Source of the DNA: Trichodesmium sp050015995
Lineage (GTDB): Bacteria > Cyanobacteriota > Cyanobacteriia > Cyanobacteriales > Microcoleaceae
DNA length: 64,000 bases
Reading direction: 5' to 3'
Assembly (NCBI RefSeq): GCF_050015995.1
Contig: NZ_JBNHEP010000080.1
Span: 1 to 64,000, forward strand
Shown here: positions 52,043-61,713 of the stretch, one piece after another
Layout of the letters: each line of letters begins with the position of its first letter
How positions within the stretch are numbered: the stretch's first letter is position 1
Made by a program: the position numbers and the translations under genes
Notes under the pieces: model-generated
Told to the model about the DNA's origin: nothing
Seen by the model: the letters and a program-made list of their open reading frames with translations, nothing else
Databases searched by the model: none

Positions 52043-52513
52043 TCCTCAATTTGAATAATTTTTCTTATTATTATCGTATGTATTGTATAGCAGTCGAAGT
52101 AGAAATTAATAAATTACTAAATGCTTAAAACAAGGCTCGTAGAATTGCTCTAGCCCGATAGATATTTCTAGGCTAGAGCAATTCTACAAACAAAAACTTC
52201 TGACTTCTATCTCCCTTTCTGTACTTCCTCAAGGAGAATAATATATGCCGAAATCAGCAGGTAATTCTAAATAATTCTCCTCAATTTGAATAATTTTTAT
52301 GATTGTCATCGTATATATTGTATAGCAGTCGAAGTAGAGATTAGCAAATTACTAAATGCTTAAAACAAGGCTCGTAGAATTGCTCTAGCCCGATAAATAT
52401 TTCATGGGCTAGAGCAATTCTACAAACAAAAACTTCTGACTTCTATCTCCCTTTCCTCACTTCCTCAAGGAGAATAATATATGCCTAGATCGGCTGGTAA
52501 TTCTAATGTAGAA
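52043..52513. repeat. Tandemly duplicated leader of the caspase gene
   Basis: Two copies of a 236-bp segment (about 52043-52277 and 52278-52513) contain a hairpin (GAATTGCTCTAGCCC with GGGCTAGAGCAATTC), the ribosome site AAGGAG, the ATG and the first codons. In the upstream copy the ATG at 52245 opens the ten-codon frame MPKSAGNSK and a stop. The downstream copy begins MPRSAGNSN and is the true gene start. Confidence 0.88.
52245..52274 (+). pseudogene. Mini-ORF MPKSAGNSK, relic of the duplicated gene start
   Basis: It has a full ribosome site and start identical to the real gene, and ends after nine residues where the duplication joins. It could be translated as a leader peptide. Confidence 0.7.
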
Positions 52514-55352
52514 AAACTTCAAACTGGTGAAGCTAAACTTTTAATTCTTTTAGTGGGAATTAATCAATATAATGATGCCAAAATAAATAACCTTAATTAT
52601 TGTGTTAATGATTGTCAAGAATTAAAGGCTGCACTAGAATTAGCTACACAATTATTCACCAATAAAACTATTATTATCCATCACGACAATACTCCTGAAT
52701 CTCCTCATCTTGATGTGGTGAAAAATAGTTTAGAAAAGTTAGTATCTCAAGCAACTAAAGAAGATACTATTTTAATTTATTTTTCTGGTCATGGTTTTTT
52801 AGATAAACAAACTCAGCAACCAATATTATGTCTGCAAGATACTCAAACTAATAATTTAGCTACAACAGGTTTGCCTGTGGCAGAAATTTTGCAAAAGTTG
52901 GCAGAAAGTGGTGCTAAATATCAATTGATTTTTATTGATGCTTGTCATAGTGGTGGAACGAGTATTAATTTTCAGCATTTGTCTGAAAGTAAGAAATTAT
53001 CTGAATCTGAAACATCTAGTATTGCTCCACAATTAATTGAATTATTTTGGCAAAGGGCTGCTAAAAGTAAAGGTTTTTATGCGCTTTTGTCTTGCGATAA
53101 GTATGAACAATCTGAAGAATGGAAAAATTTAAAACATGGATTATTTACTTATTATTTGATTCAAGGTTTTTTGGGGAAAGCTGCGGATAAGTCGGGAGTA
53201 ATTGAGGCGGATAGTTTATATAAATATGTTTATCATCGCACTTTGGAATATATTGATAAAACTAATCAGCAAATTCGTTTGACTAATCAACAAAAAGCTA
53301 ATCGTGGTGAATCAAATATTCAGTCGGAATCTCCTGGGCAAACTCCTCTAAGAATTGTGGAAGGTGCGGGAGAATTTGTATTAGGAATTGTGCCGATTAA
53401 TAGTTATGAAAATAGTCGGCGACAGGCTGTAATTATTAATGGTTTGGCTGGATGTGAAGAGACTGTTTCTTTATCAGGTATTTTGCACAGTCGGGGTGAA
53501 TTTGTTGTGGGATATTGGCCACGAACAGACAGCTCTTGGCAGAGAGTAAAAGACGGAATATTGGAATGTTTGAATATTGAAAATCCCCCCCAACCCCCCT
53601 TTCAAAGGGGGGAGTCGGACAATAACACCTTGTTTTTGTATATTCGGGGTGGGGTGGAAAAGAATAATGATGATGAGTCTTATTTGGTTTTGGGAGAAGG
53701 GGTTCGTATTAGTTGTTTTTGGTTGCAGAAACAGTTACGGAATTCTAATATGCGTCAACAGGTGATTATTCTTGATTTTCCTGATGCTGAAAATGATGTG
53801 CTTTCTGAATGGGTGGAAGACTTAAACCAACAAGCGAATAAGTCTCAATGTATTATTGCTTCCTCGTCGTTGCAGTTTTCTCTGGAGTTGGTGAAAATAT
53901 TGGGAAATGCTCGACATGGTTTGACTGTTGCAAGGTTAATTATTGAATTGCAGCAACGGTTGAAAATTACTACTTATTTGTCTGGGAATGCTATTGATAT
54001 TTTACTTCCTGGAGAAACTACTAATACAATTTTTGATGCTAATATCTGCCCTTATAAGGGCTTGGAAGCGTTTCGTCAACAGGATGCGGAGTTCTTTTTT
54101 GGTAGGCAAAAGCTGACACAGGAAATTTTGGCAAGGTTGCGGGATAGTTCGTTTTTGGCGGTGGTTGGTGCTTCGGGTAGTGGGAAGTCTTCGGTGGTGC
54201 AAGCTGGTGTTTTGCCACTACTGGCGGCCGGGAAGCAACCGCCTGGTAAATGTTTGTGCTATTGTTTTCGCCCTAGTGATTTTCTCTCTGGCCAAACTAA
54301 CAAAACTCATAAAACTCATAAAATTCTGATAAGTGCTTTAGCTCAGGTATTGGCGACTAATGGGAACGCTGACGAAATGGAGGGTTCGTTGCATTTGGGT
54401 GTGGAATGGTTTGTGTGGTGGTTGCGTCGTCGGGTCGAACCGATGGTGGTTTTGGTGGTCGATCAGTTTGAGGAATTATTTACTTTGAGTGGTGAAAAGG
54501 AACGTTTGGAGTTTCTGAATTTGCTGTTGGGTGCTTTGCGGGAAACGTCGGATAAGTTGAGGTTGATAATTACGTTGCGGGATGATTTTATTGGTAATTG
54601 TTTGGAGGTGCCTGAGTTGGAGGTTTTGGTTGAGCAGAATTTGATTTTGGTGTCGCCGAATTTGCAGGAGGAGGAATATCGAGACGCTATAGTTAAACCT
54701 GCTGAGAAGGTGGGGTTAAAGGTGGAGTCTGGTTTGGTGGATGTGTTGTTGGATGGAGTGCAGGAGGAGTTGGGGGGTTTGCCTTTGTTGCAGTTTGTGT
54801 TGCGGGAGTTGTGGGAGAAGAGGCGGGATGGAATGTTGAGTTTGCAGGTTTATCAGGAGGTAGTTAAAGGTTTTAAGGAGGTGTTGCAGGATAAAGCGGA
54901 GGAGGTTTTTAACGATTTAAGTGAGGAGGAGAAGAGTTGCGCTCAGTTTATTTTTCTGGAGTTGGTGCAGTTGGGTGAGGAGGGAAAGGATACTCGCCGT
55001 CGGGTGTTGAAGTCGGAGTTGTTGGGTAAGAAGTATGGGAAGGAGGTGATGGAGTCTGTGTTGCAAAAGTTGAGTGATGCGCGGTTAATTGTTGTTGGTG
55101 GGGGAAAACCTAACCCCCCAACCCCCTTCCCTGCAAGGGAAGGGGGAGAAGAAAGAAGGGAGAATGATACAGTTTCTTCTCTTCTCCCCTCTCCTCGTAG
55201 GAGAGGGGTTGGGGGAGAGGTCAGCTCTTTAGAGTCACCTAACCCCCCAACCCCCTTCCCTGCAAGGGAAGGGGGAGAGGAAAGATTAGAGGATGAAAAA
55301 GTTTCCCCTCTTCTCCCCTCTCCTCGTAGGAGAGGGGTTGGGGGAGAGGTCA
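52481..55352 (+). CDS. Caspase-like peptidase fused to STAND-type NTPase, N-terminal part up to the gap
   Basis: The ATG at 52481 follows AAGGAG. Residues 1-260 form a caspase-like (C14) domain with YFSGHG (His104) and FIDACHSGG (Cys155), so the dyad is intact. Residues about 285-510 link to an NTPase of the nSTAND1 type, starting CPYKGLEAF and FFFGR. The Walker A is GASGSGKSS at about 562-570, Walker B VVLVVDQFEEL at about 656-666, then ITLRDDF and GGLPLLQF. At residue 878 the protein runs into an in-frame repeat and the assembly gap. The part after the gap (55453-58299) continues the same protein. Such peptidase-STAND-WD40 proteins are common in multicellular cyanobacteria and are suspected in programmed cell death or phage defence. 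Confidence 0.9.
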
Positions 55353-55636
55353 NNNNNNNNNNNNNNNNNNNNNNNNNNNNNNNNNNNNNNNNNNNNNNNN
55401 NNNNNNNNNNNNNNNNNNNNNNNNNNNNNNNNNNNNNNNNNNNNNNNNNNNNAAAGTTTCCCCTCTTCTCCCCTCTCCTCGTAGGAGAGGGGTTGGGGGA
55501 GAGGTCAGCTCTTTAGAGTCACCTAACCCCCCAACCCCCTTCCCTGCAAGGGAAGGGGGAGAGGAAAGATTAGAGGATGAAAAAGTTTCCCCTCTTCTCC
55601 CCTCTCCTCGTAGGAGAGGGGTTGGGGGAGAGGTCA
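55112..55636. repeat. 129-bp repeats expanded in frame inside the NTPase gene
   Basis: Units begin AACCCCCCAACCCCC and end GGGGTTGGGGGAGAGGTC. Copies start at 55112, 55241 and 55525, and part of another lies at 55453. Each has inverted CCCTTCCCTGCAAGGGAAGGG and CTCCTCGTAGGAG stems and reads as 43 residues (NPPTPFPAREGGEER, then SPRRRGVGGEV) without stops. Copy number is uncertain because of the N gap. Confidence 0.9.
55353..55452. other. Assembly gap of 100 N
   Basis: Exactly 100 N mark a scaffold gap of unknown true length inside the repeat. The two sides are one base out of register as written. If the missing DNA completes one repeat unit, it would be 74 bp (or 74 plus multiples of 129), and the frame would then be continuous. 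Confidence 0.98.
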
Positions 55637-58299
55637 ATTTACAGGAATTAAAAATCACCGTGGAAGTCGCCCACGAAATCTTAATCCGTCATTGGTCAAC
55701 TTTACGTTGGTGGTTGGATAACAATAGAAGTCGCCTACAACAGCAACGACAGATGGAGCAGGATGCTAATAAATGGGTGCAACATGGGCGAGTGGATGAT
55801 TTTTTGCAGCGGGGTGTAGCGTTACAGAATGGAGAGGAACTTTATATTAAGTATGGTGATGAGTTGTCTGAGTTGACTCAGGAGTTTATTGAGGCGGGGA
55901 TGGCGTTGCGTCAACGGCAGGAAGAGGAGAAGCGACTGCGTAGGCGAAGGACGATATTGGGGTTAGTGAGTGGTTTGGTGGCAGTGTCTGTGTTTGCTGT
56001 GGGGGCGGTGTGGCAGTGGCGTCGGGCTGTTGATGAGAAGAATAATGTTGTACTTAAAGAAGAGATTTCAACTTTAGAATATGTGGGAGCTACGAGTTTA
56101 GAGCGACAGTTAGATGTTATTGCCTTGGGGAAAAAATTAAAAGCTGGTTGGGTTAGTCTAGAAAATAGGGTACGGGGTATGGTGTTGCTGCAACAGACCT
56201 TTGATTTTGAGAAATGGAAAGAATTTAAGACTTTAGAGGGGCATAAAGATGGAATCGATCACGTCATTTTCAGCCCTGATGGCAAGTTTATCGCTTCTGC
56301 CAGCCATGACAAAACAGTGCGTCTGTGGCAAGTAGATGGCACTCCTGTTGTTACTTTAGAGGGACATAAAGCTGAGGTATTCCAAGTCAGTTTCAGTCCT
56401 GATAGCAAGTTGCTCGCTTCTGCAAGCGCTGACGGTATCGTGCGTGTGTGGCAAACAGATGGCACTCCTGTTACTACTTTAGAGGGGCATAAAGGTTGGT
56501 TCAGGCACGTTAGTGTCAGTTTCAGCCCCGATGGCAAGCTACTAGCTTCTGCTGGTGGCGACCACACAGTACGTCTATGGCAAGCTGATGGTACTCCTGT
56601 TGCTACTTTAGAGGGGCATAAAGATAGGATTAACCACTTTAGTTTCAGTCCCGATAGCAAGTTGCTCGCTTCTGCAAGCCATGACAAAACAGTGCGTTTA
56701 TGGCAAGTAGATGGCACTCCTGTTCATACTTTAGAGGGACATAAAGGTGTGGTCAACCATGTCAGTTTCAGCCCCGATGGCAAGTTACTCGCTTCTGGTG
56801 GCGGTCAACCCACTAGAAGTTCTGATGGCAGCCGTGATAGCACAGTGCGTGTGTGGCAAGTAGATGGAACTCTTGTTGCTACTTTAGAGGGGCATAAAAC
56901 TTGGGTCAACCATGTCAGTTTCAGCCCCGATGGTAAGTTACTCGCTTCTGGCGGTTATAACACAGTGCGTCTGTGGAAAATTGATGGCACTCCTGTTGCT
57001 ACTTTAGATGGGCATATAGACAATTTTAGCCACATCGATTTTAGCCCCGATGGCAGGTTACTCGCTTCTGCTAGCAATGATAGTACGGTGCATGTGTGGC
57101 AAATTGATGGCACTCCTGTTGCTACTTTAAAAGGGCATAAAAAATGGGGCGAACACGTCACTTTCAGCCCCGATGGCAAGTTACTTGCTTCTGCTGGTGG
57201 CGACCACACAGTACGTCTATGGCAAACTGATGGTACTCCTGTTGCCACCTTCAATCATATCCAAGACATCAGTTTCAGCCCCGATGGCAAATTACTCGCT
57301 TCTGCTAACAGGGACGGGACGGTGAATGTGTGGCAAATTGATGGCACTTCTGTTGCTACTTTAAAGGGGCATAAAAAAATGAGCGAACACGTCACTTTCA
57401 GCCCTGATAGCAAGTTATTGGCTTCTGCTAGCGGTGACAGCACAGTGCGTGTGTGGCAAGTAGATGGTACTCTTGTTGCTACTTTAGATGGGCATAAAGA
57501 TACAGTAAACCACGTTAGTTTCAGCCCTGATGGCAAGTTATTGGCTTCTGCTAGTTGGGACAACACAGTGCGTGTGTGGCAAGTAGATGGTACCCCTGTT
57601 GCTACTTTAGAGGGGCGTAAAGGTTTCTACCAAGTCAGTTTCAGCCCTGATGGCAAGCTGTTGGCTTTTCCTATTGATAAAAAAGTGCGTGTGTGGCAAG
57701 TAGATGGTACTCCTGTTGCTACTTTAGAGGGACATAAAGTTTTGGTCAGCCATGTCAGTTTCAGCCCCGATAGCAAGTTACTAGCTTCTGCTGGCAGTGA
57801 CAACACAGTGCGTCTATGGCAAACAGATGGCACTGCTGTTGCTACTTTAGAAGGACATCAAGATTCGGTCAACCACATTAGTTTCAGCTCAGATGGCAAG
57901 TTACTGGCTTCTGCTAGCAGTGACGGCACGGTGCGTTTATGGCAAACAGATGGCACTGCTGTTGTTACTTTAGAAGGGCACAAAGATTCGGTCAACCACA
58001 TTAGTTTCAGCTCAGATGGCAAGTTACTGGCTTCTGCTAGCAGTGACGGCACGGTGCGTTTATGGCAAACAGATGGCACTGCTGTTGCTACTTTAGAAGG
58101 GCATAAAGATTGGGTAAGGCACCTCAGTTTCAGCCCTGATGGTAAGTTACTGGCTGCTGTTAGCCGTGACGGCACCGTGCGCCTATGGAATTTCGACCTC
58201 GACTCCCTCCTCAAACAAGGCTGCGACTGGGTGGGCGATCATGTGAGGAATAATCCCAATGTCAGCGAAGAAGATAAACGTTTGTGTGAGGGAATTTAA
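55453..58299 (+). CDS. WD40 half of the caspase-NTPase-WD40 protein (after the gap)
   Basis: The frame is open from the first base after the gap. After the repeat, NLQELKITVEVAHEILIRHW resumes the winged-helix end of the nSTAND domain. A basic stretch and a hydrophobic segment (GLVSGLVAVSVFAVGAVW) follow. From about 56230 come 16 WD40 units of about 41 residues, each with FSPDGKLLASAS and VRLWQ, enough for two propellers. Units 14 and 15 are almost identical in DNA, showing recent duplication. The protein ends with a short tail, NPNVSEEDKRLCEGI. The GTG at 55660 is not a true start. In STAND proteins such repeats sense a ligand and trigger oligomerisation, which here would activate the caspase domain. 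Confidence 0.88.
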   Translation, partial: KVSPLLPSPRRRGVGGEVSSLESPNPPTPFPAREGGEERLEDEKVSPLLPSPRRRGVGGEVNLQELKITVEVAHEILIRHWSTLRWWLDNNRSRLQQQRQMEQDANKWVQHGRVDDFLQRGVALQNGEELYIKYGDELSELTQEFIEAGMALRQRQEEEKRLRRRRTILGLVSGLVAVSVFAVGAVWQWRRAVDEKNNVVLKEEISTLEYVGATSLERQLDVIALGKKLKAGWVSLENRVRGMVLLQQTFDFEKWKEFKTLEGHKDGIDHVIFSPDGKFIASASHDKTVRLWQVDGTPVVTLEGHKAEVFQVSFSPDSKLLASASADGIVRVWQTDGTPVTTLEGHKGWFRHVSVSFSPDGKLLASAGGDHTVRLWQADGTPVATLEGHKDRINHFSFSPDSKLLASASHDKTVRLWQVDGTPVHTLEGHKGVVNHVSFSPDGKLLASGGGQPTRSSDGSRDSTVRVWQVDGTLVATLEGHKTWVNHVSFSPDGKLLASGGYNTVRLWKIDGTPVATLDGHIDNFSHIDFSPDGRLLASASNDSTVHVWQIDGTPVATLKGHKKWGEHVTFSPDGKLLASAGGDHTVRLWQTDGTPVATFNHIQDISFSPDGKLLASANRDGTVNVWQIDGTSVATLKGHKKMSEHVTFSPDSKLLASASGDSTVRVWQVDGTLVATLDGHKDTVNHVSFSPDGKLLASASWDNTVRVWQVDGTPVATLEGRKGFYQVSFSPDGKLLAFPIDKKVRVWQVDGTPVATLEGHKVLVSHVSFSPDSKLLASAGSDNTVRLWQTDGTAVATLEGHQDSVNHISFSSDGKLLASASSDGTVRLWQTDGTAVVTLEGHKDSVNHISFSSDGKLLASASSDGTVRLWQTDGTAVATLEGHKDWVRHLSFSPDGKLLAAVSRDGTVRLWNFDLDSLLKQGCDWVGDHVRNNPNVSEEDKRLCEGI

Positions 58300-58743
58300 T
58301 AGAAGTCAGAAGTTTGAAGTCAGAAGTCAGAAGTTAGAAACCAAACAAAAAAATTGTAGGGGCGGGTTTAGCCGAAAGTTGTGTCAATTAGTCGTTGAGT
58401 AATGTAAACCCGCCCCCCACCATTGATTTAATGAACGAAAATGGGGGCGGGTTCATCTGAAGTTAGAAGTTAGAAACCAAACAAAAAAATTGTAGGGGCG
58501 GGTTCAACCGAAAATTGTGTCAATTAGTCGTTGAGTAATGTAAACCCGCCCCCCACCATTGATTTAATTAATGAAAATCGGGGCGGGTTTAGCCGATCTA
58601 ATTGTTGGCATTGTTAATTTAACGCGGAACCCGCCCCTACAGTTGCGATATGTCAGTAGTAAAATTGAGCGATCGCTCCCCAATTGACAAAATTCAAAAT
58701 CTGTGTTAAAAAATCATCAACCAAAACCTCACACTCAAAACAA
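58300..58743. repeat. 136-bp direct repeat of GGGCGGGTT palindromes
   Basis: Two near-identical units start at about 58336 and 58472, each from AGAAACCAAAC through GGGGCGGGTT and AACCCGCCCCCC. A third half-palindrome ends at about 58640. The small gene downstream begins soon after a GAGCGATCGCTC palindrome. Confidence 0.75.
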
Positions 58744-58938
58744 ATGGAACCACAAACCATAAACCTACCAGAACCCCTAGCAAGTGCATTATTATCCTAT
58801 ATGCGCGATCGCCAAGACTCCCCCACTCCCAATATAGTTATACAAGCAGCAGTAGAAGAATTTCTAACTCAACGTGGTTATTTATCCCCACCAAAAAAAC
58901 ATCTGCAAATAACGCCAGCATCAAGAGGCAGTGGCTAG
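58744..58938 (+). CDS. Small ribbon-helix-helix-like protein
   Basis: From the ATG at 58744 it has 64 aa; the upstream in-frame ATG at 58684 adds 20 residues without support. The core INLPEPLASALLSYMRDRQ, then PNIVIQAAVEEFLTQRGYL looks like a short beta strand plus two helices of the CopG/RHH type. The ITPASRGSG end is seen in a cyanobacterial family of unknown function. It may be an antitoxin-like DNA-binding protein, but no toxin gene is adjacent on this strand. Confidence 0.6.
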   Translation: MEPQTINLPEPLASALLSYMRDRQDSPTPNIVIQAAVEEFLTQRGYLSPPKKHLQITPASRGSG

Positions 58939-59283
58939 ATGAAGTCAGAAGTCAGAAGTCAGAAGTTAGAAGTTAGAAGTAAAATTATTGCTGTGACTGT
59001 ATTTGAGAGGAACAAGAATTTCCTAATAGTAAACTTTGTAGGTTGGGTTGACGTTAAGGAAACCCAACAAAATACGAGTATGCTGTTGGGTGTTGGGTTG
59101 CGCTGTCGCTTAACCCAACCTACGGTATTTTTTCTAAAATTGAGCGATCGCCATAGGAAGTCAGAAGTCAGAAGTTAGAAGTCAGAAGTAATGTTATGTC
59201 CAGTTGTAATTACTTTTGTCATCAGAAATGGCAGTGGGAGCATCTTGCTCCCATACTAGGCATTCCTTGTTCGTATTTTTGAG
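58939..59283. repeat. Intergenic TAGGTTGGGTT palindrome
   Basis: From about 59030 to 59125 an element pairs TGTAGGTTGGGTTGACG with TTAACCCAACCTACGG. AAGTCAGAAGTCAGAAG repeats flank it on both sides. The element family recurs at 60262-60402, 61465-61543 and near 62690. The open frame crossing it is not a gene. Confidence 0.6.
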
Positions 59284-60096
59284 CTATTCAGAATATAGTT
59301 TTCGCAATTCATCCATTGAAGAAACCTGGGGAATTTGAGCAATAATTCTCTCTAATAATTTCACATCATTAATTGCTGAAATTTCGGATAATATCTCCAT
59401 ATATTCATCAGCAAACTTGAATTTTAATCCCATTTCAACTGCTAATAATAACGCCTGTTTAATTTGAACGTCTTTTTCTGCTGCTATTTCATCTCCTGTT
59501 TTAATCACATTCCCATCAGCATCGCACCAACGCAACCAAGTACCATTAATATTTTCAAACCTACCATTCCACAGAGTTAATCCCAAATTAACATTGGTAA
59601 ACCAAGCATCATTTTTAGGAATATAAGAATTAAATTGCAGTTGAAATACTTGCAGTACAGTTTCACTTAGTTTTTGTAATGGATCGTAGACAACATAATA
59701 AGGAATTCTTAACTGAGCATAGTCTGTTAATTTAGTTCCTAATTCATTGCCCGGAGTCGGAGAAACAATTTCAATTACCACATCTGGTGGTTTGCCAAAT
59801 TCCCAGAATAAATAAGAACGAACATTACGTTCCCACCATTCTTTTTCACCAATAATATTCAAACTTAAAAACACATCAGGTACAATTCCTGAGTCTCGGA
59901 TATGAGAAAATAAACCCACATTAGCAGCAACAATAAAAGGAACATTTATTGGTATTTCAGCACCACTATAAAATACAGTTGTGAGTAAACGTTGTTGTTT
60001 TTCATTAATAAAACTATCCAAGGGAGCGTCATCCTCCAGAATCATGTGACTGGTATCTGGATATTCATGGGGCAGAATAGTCAATTTTTCTGACAT
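59284..60096 (-). CDS. Uma2-family putative endonuclease, long form
   Basis: The 270-aa protein belongs to the Uma2 (DUF820) family of PD-(D/E)XK-like nucleases that are very numerous in cyanobacteria. It has VPDVFLSL near residue 75, PPDVVIEIVSPTPGNE at about 103-118 and YYVVYDP at about 132-138, the core strands with the catalytic Asp and Glu. The C-terminal 80 residues are helical. An excellent ribosome site, GGAGGT, lies five bases before the ATG. The activity on DNA is presumed; the biological role of the family is not settled. Confidence 0.9.
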   Translation of the reverse strand: MSEKLTILPHEYPDTSHMILEDDAPLDSFINEKQQRLLTTVFYSGAEIPINVPFIVAANVGLFSHIRDSGIVPDVFLSLNIIGEKEWWERNVRSYLFWEFGKPPDVVIEIVSPTPGNELGTKLTDYAQLRIPYYVVYDPLQKLSETVLQVFQLQFNSYIPKNDAWFTNVNLGLTLWNGRFENINGTWLRWCDADGNVIKTGDEIAAEKDVQIKQALLLAVEMGLKFKFADEYMEILSEISAINDVKLLERIIAQIPQVSSMDELRKLYSE

Positions 60097-60513
60097 AATT
60101 ACCTCCAGATTGATTTAGTAATTGTTTAATATCAGGACTTATGCAAAATATTCTCCTACACTAACTTTAGTATCAGCTCAGTTGTAACCTAACCTAAAGG
60201 TAGAGTTAGCTGCGTAAGTTTTGAATATATTATATAGCAATCGTAAGCATTGAGTTATTGTAAACTTTGTAGGTTGGGTTGACGTTTAGGAAACCCAACA
60301 AAAGTTGACGTTTAAGAAACCCAACAAAATAGGAGTATGCTGTTGGGTGTTGGGTTGCGCTGTCGCTTTTCATGTCGGCGACAGCCGAAACCCAACCTAC
60401 GTATTACAGCAAATTTCGGAGAAATGATATACAGGGTCAATGATAAAAATATTGTAGTGCGGGCATCTTGCCCGCGATGGATGTACCTCATAACAAGGGA
60501 AAGCGCTGTATAA
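60097..60513. repeat. Intergenic repeats between Uma2 and Rpn genes
   Basis: At about 60262-60402 is a TAGGTTGGGTT element. At about 60448-60475 is the GTGCGGGCATCTTGCCCGC palindrome. AGGACTTATGCA near 60135 resembles the end of the 93-bp MITE family. Confidence 0.5.
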
Positions 60514-61398
60514 CTAACGTTCCTGCAACCAACTCAACAAATCTTCCAAACTATTGAAGTCTAAAAAATCTTCCCCTAAATTATCTAAATCTTCAACAGA
60601 TAAATTCTCAATTTGACTAATTATTGCCTCTGGAATTTCTCCAAAACGCTTTTTAATTAGACGCATTATTAACCGTAATTCCCCTTTTTTTTCCGCATAA
60701 CTTATCCGTCCTATTTCATCTTGGAGCATCATTCCTCGACGGTCAAGCATATCTAACTCTTCCGCTGTCATGTTAATTTGATTAGCAATATTTAAAGCCT
60801 TTTTTATTTCCGAAACTTCTCCTAAATTCTCCGGTATCTCATCTAAACGGCTAGCATCTTTCAAAAAATAAATCCACTTATCACTCAAACTATCTAACTC
60901 AGACAAACTTTTCTTAAACTTGGGTAATTCTACAAAAATTAATCGCCATTCTTTATCCAAACATTCAAAGTTTTTATCTTCTTCTTTAAACACAAACTTA
61001 TTCACCACATTCTCAGTCTCTTTAAACAAAATAAAATCCGTAATTGTGACAGCGATCGCCGGATTTAGTCGAGGGTAATTTTCTCCTTTTTCTAACTGAT
61101 TAGCATAAGCTTTAGCTAAATTGTAAGCTACCCGTTTGTTAAAAGCAGCCATCCATGCTACTTGCATTTCAATCATCACAAGAGAACCATCAACTAAAAC
61201 AGCTTTGACATCCAAATAAGTATCTTTTAATGAGATTACTTGACCAGGATTAAAAGGATTAACGATTGTCAAAGACTGAATAATTTTTTCTCCTCCATAA
61301 ATAATCGCATTGAGAAAACTGATTAAGATGTCTTGACTTTGTGCCGAACCGAAGATTTTTTTAAAAGCATAATCTATCTTGGGACTAACAAATTTCAT
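60514..61398 (-). CDS. Rpn-family (PD-(D/E)XK) putative nuclease/transposase
   Basis: From the ATG at 61398 the protein has 294 aa. The AAGGAG ribosome site and the family-typical start MKFVSPKIDYAFKKIFG both support it; the open frame further upstream runs through a repeat. The core shows DTYLDVKAVLVDGSLVMIEMQV, the PD-ExK strands with Asp, Glu and Gln, and KRVAYNLAKAYANQL. The C-terminal half is helical with DMLDRRGMMLQDE and RLIKKRFGEIP. E. coli Rpn proteins promote RecA-independent recombination and cut DNA, and several are now linked to phage defence. Confidence 0.9.
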   Translation of the reverse strand: MKFVSPKIDYAFKKIFGSAQSQDILISFLNAIIYGGEKIIQSLTIVNPFNPGQVISLKDTYLDVKAVLVDGSLVMIEMQVAWMAAFNKRVAYNLAKAYANQLEKGENYPRLNPAIAVTITDFILFKETENVVNKFVFKEEDKNFECLDKEWRLIFVELPKFKKSLSELDSLSDKWIYFLKDASRLDEIPENLGEVSEIKKALNIANQINMTAEELDMLDRRGMMLQDEIGRISYAEKKGELRLIMRLIKKRFGEIPEAIISQIENLSVEDLDNLGEDFLDFNSLEDLLSWLQER

Positions 61399-61449
61399 AG
61401 TATTTTTTCTCCTTTTTAAGCCAGGAATTATAGTAAATATTTTAGCAAC
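61346..61449. repeat. Duplicated Rpn gene start, gene-proximal copy
   Basis: It holds the ribosome site, ATG and first 17 codons of the Rpn gene. The distal copy is at 61554-61657, with a TAGGTTGGGTT element between. Confidence 0.85.
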
Positions 61450-61553
61450 TCTACTTACAAGAGATGTAGGTTGGGTTAAGCGACAGCGTAACCCAACAAC
61501 TATAAATTTGTGTTGGGTTTCCTTAAGGTCAACCCAACCTACGCCTTTTTTCT

Positions 61554-61657
61554 GAACCGAAGATTTTTTTAAAAGCATAATCTATCTTAGGACTAACAAA
61601 TTTCATAGTATTTTTTCTCCTTTTCAAGCCAGAAATTCTAGTAAATATTCTAGCAAC
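61554..61657 (-). pseudogene. Relic of a second Rpn gene start
   Basis: It reads MKFVSPKIDYAFKKIFGS and then enters the repeat element, stopping at a TGA about eight codons later. The two copies differ at only a few bases over 104 bp. Confidence 0.85.
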
Positions 61658-61713
61658 GATACTGAACTTTTTTTATAGATATAAATGAATTTTTTCTCAA
61701 GATTGGGAATAAT

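Noticed and set aside
55293..55658. Open frames running through the N gap on both strands
   Set aside because: They depend on unknown bases and on a palindromic repeat.
56259..58214. Several minus-strand open frames across the WD40 region
   Set aside because: They repeat with the 123-bp WD40 period and have no ribosome sites; they are antisense shadows.
58336..58640. Possible CRISPR at the 136-bp repeats
   Set aside because: Only two units, and the whole length is repeated with no unique spacers.
58939..59178. 79-residue plus-strand frame
   Set aside because: It consists of AAGTCAGAAG repeats and a TAGGTTGGGTT element; the recurring peptide GLRCRLTQPT is this element translated.
61399..61578. 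60-residue upstream extension of the Rpn protein
   Set aside because: It is the duplicated start plus a palindromic repeat; the family-typical MKFVSPKIDYAFKKIFG with AAGGAG marks the true start.
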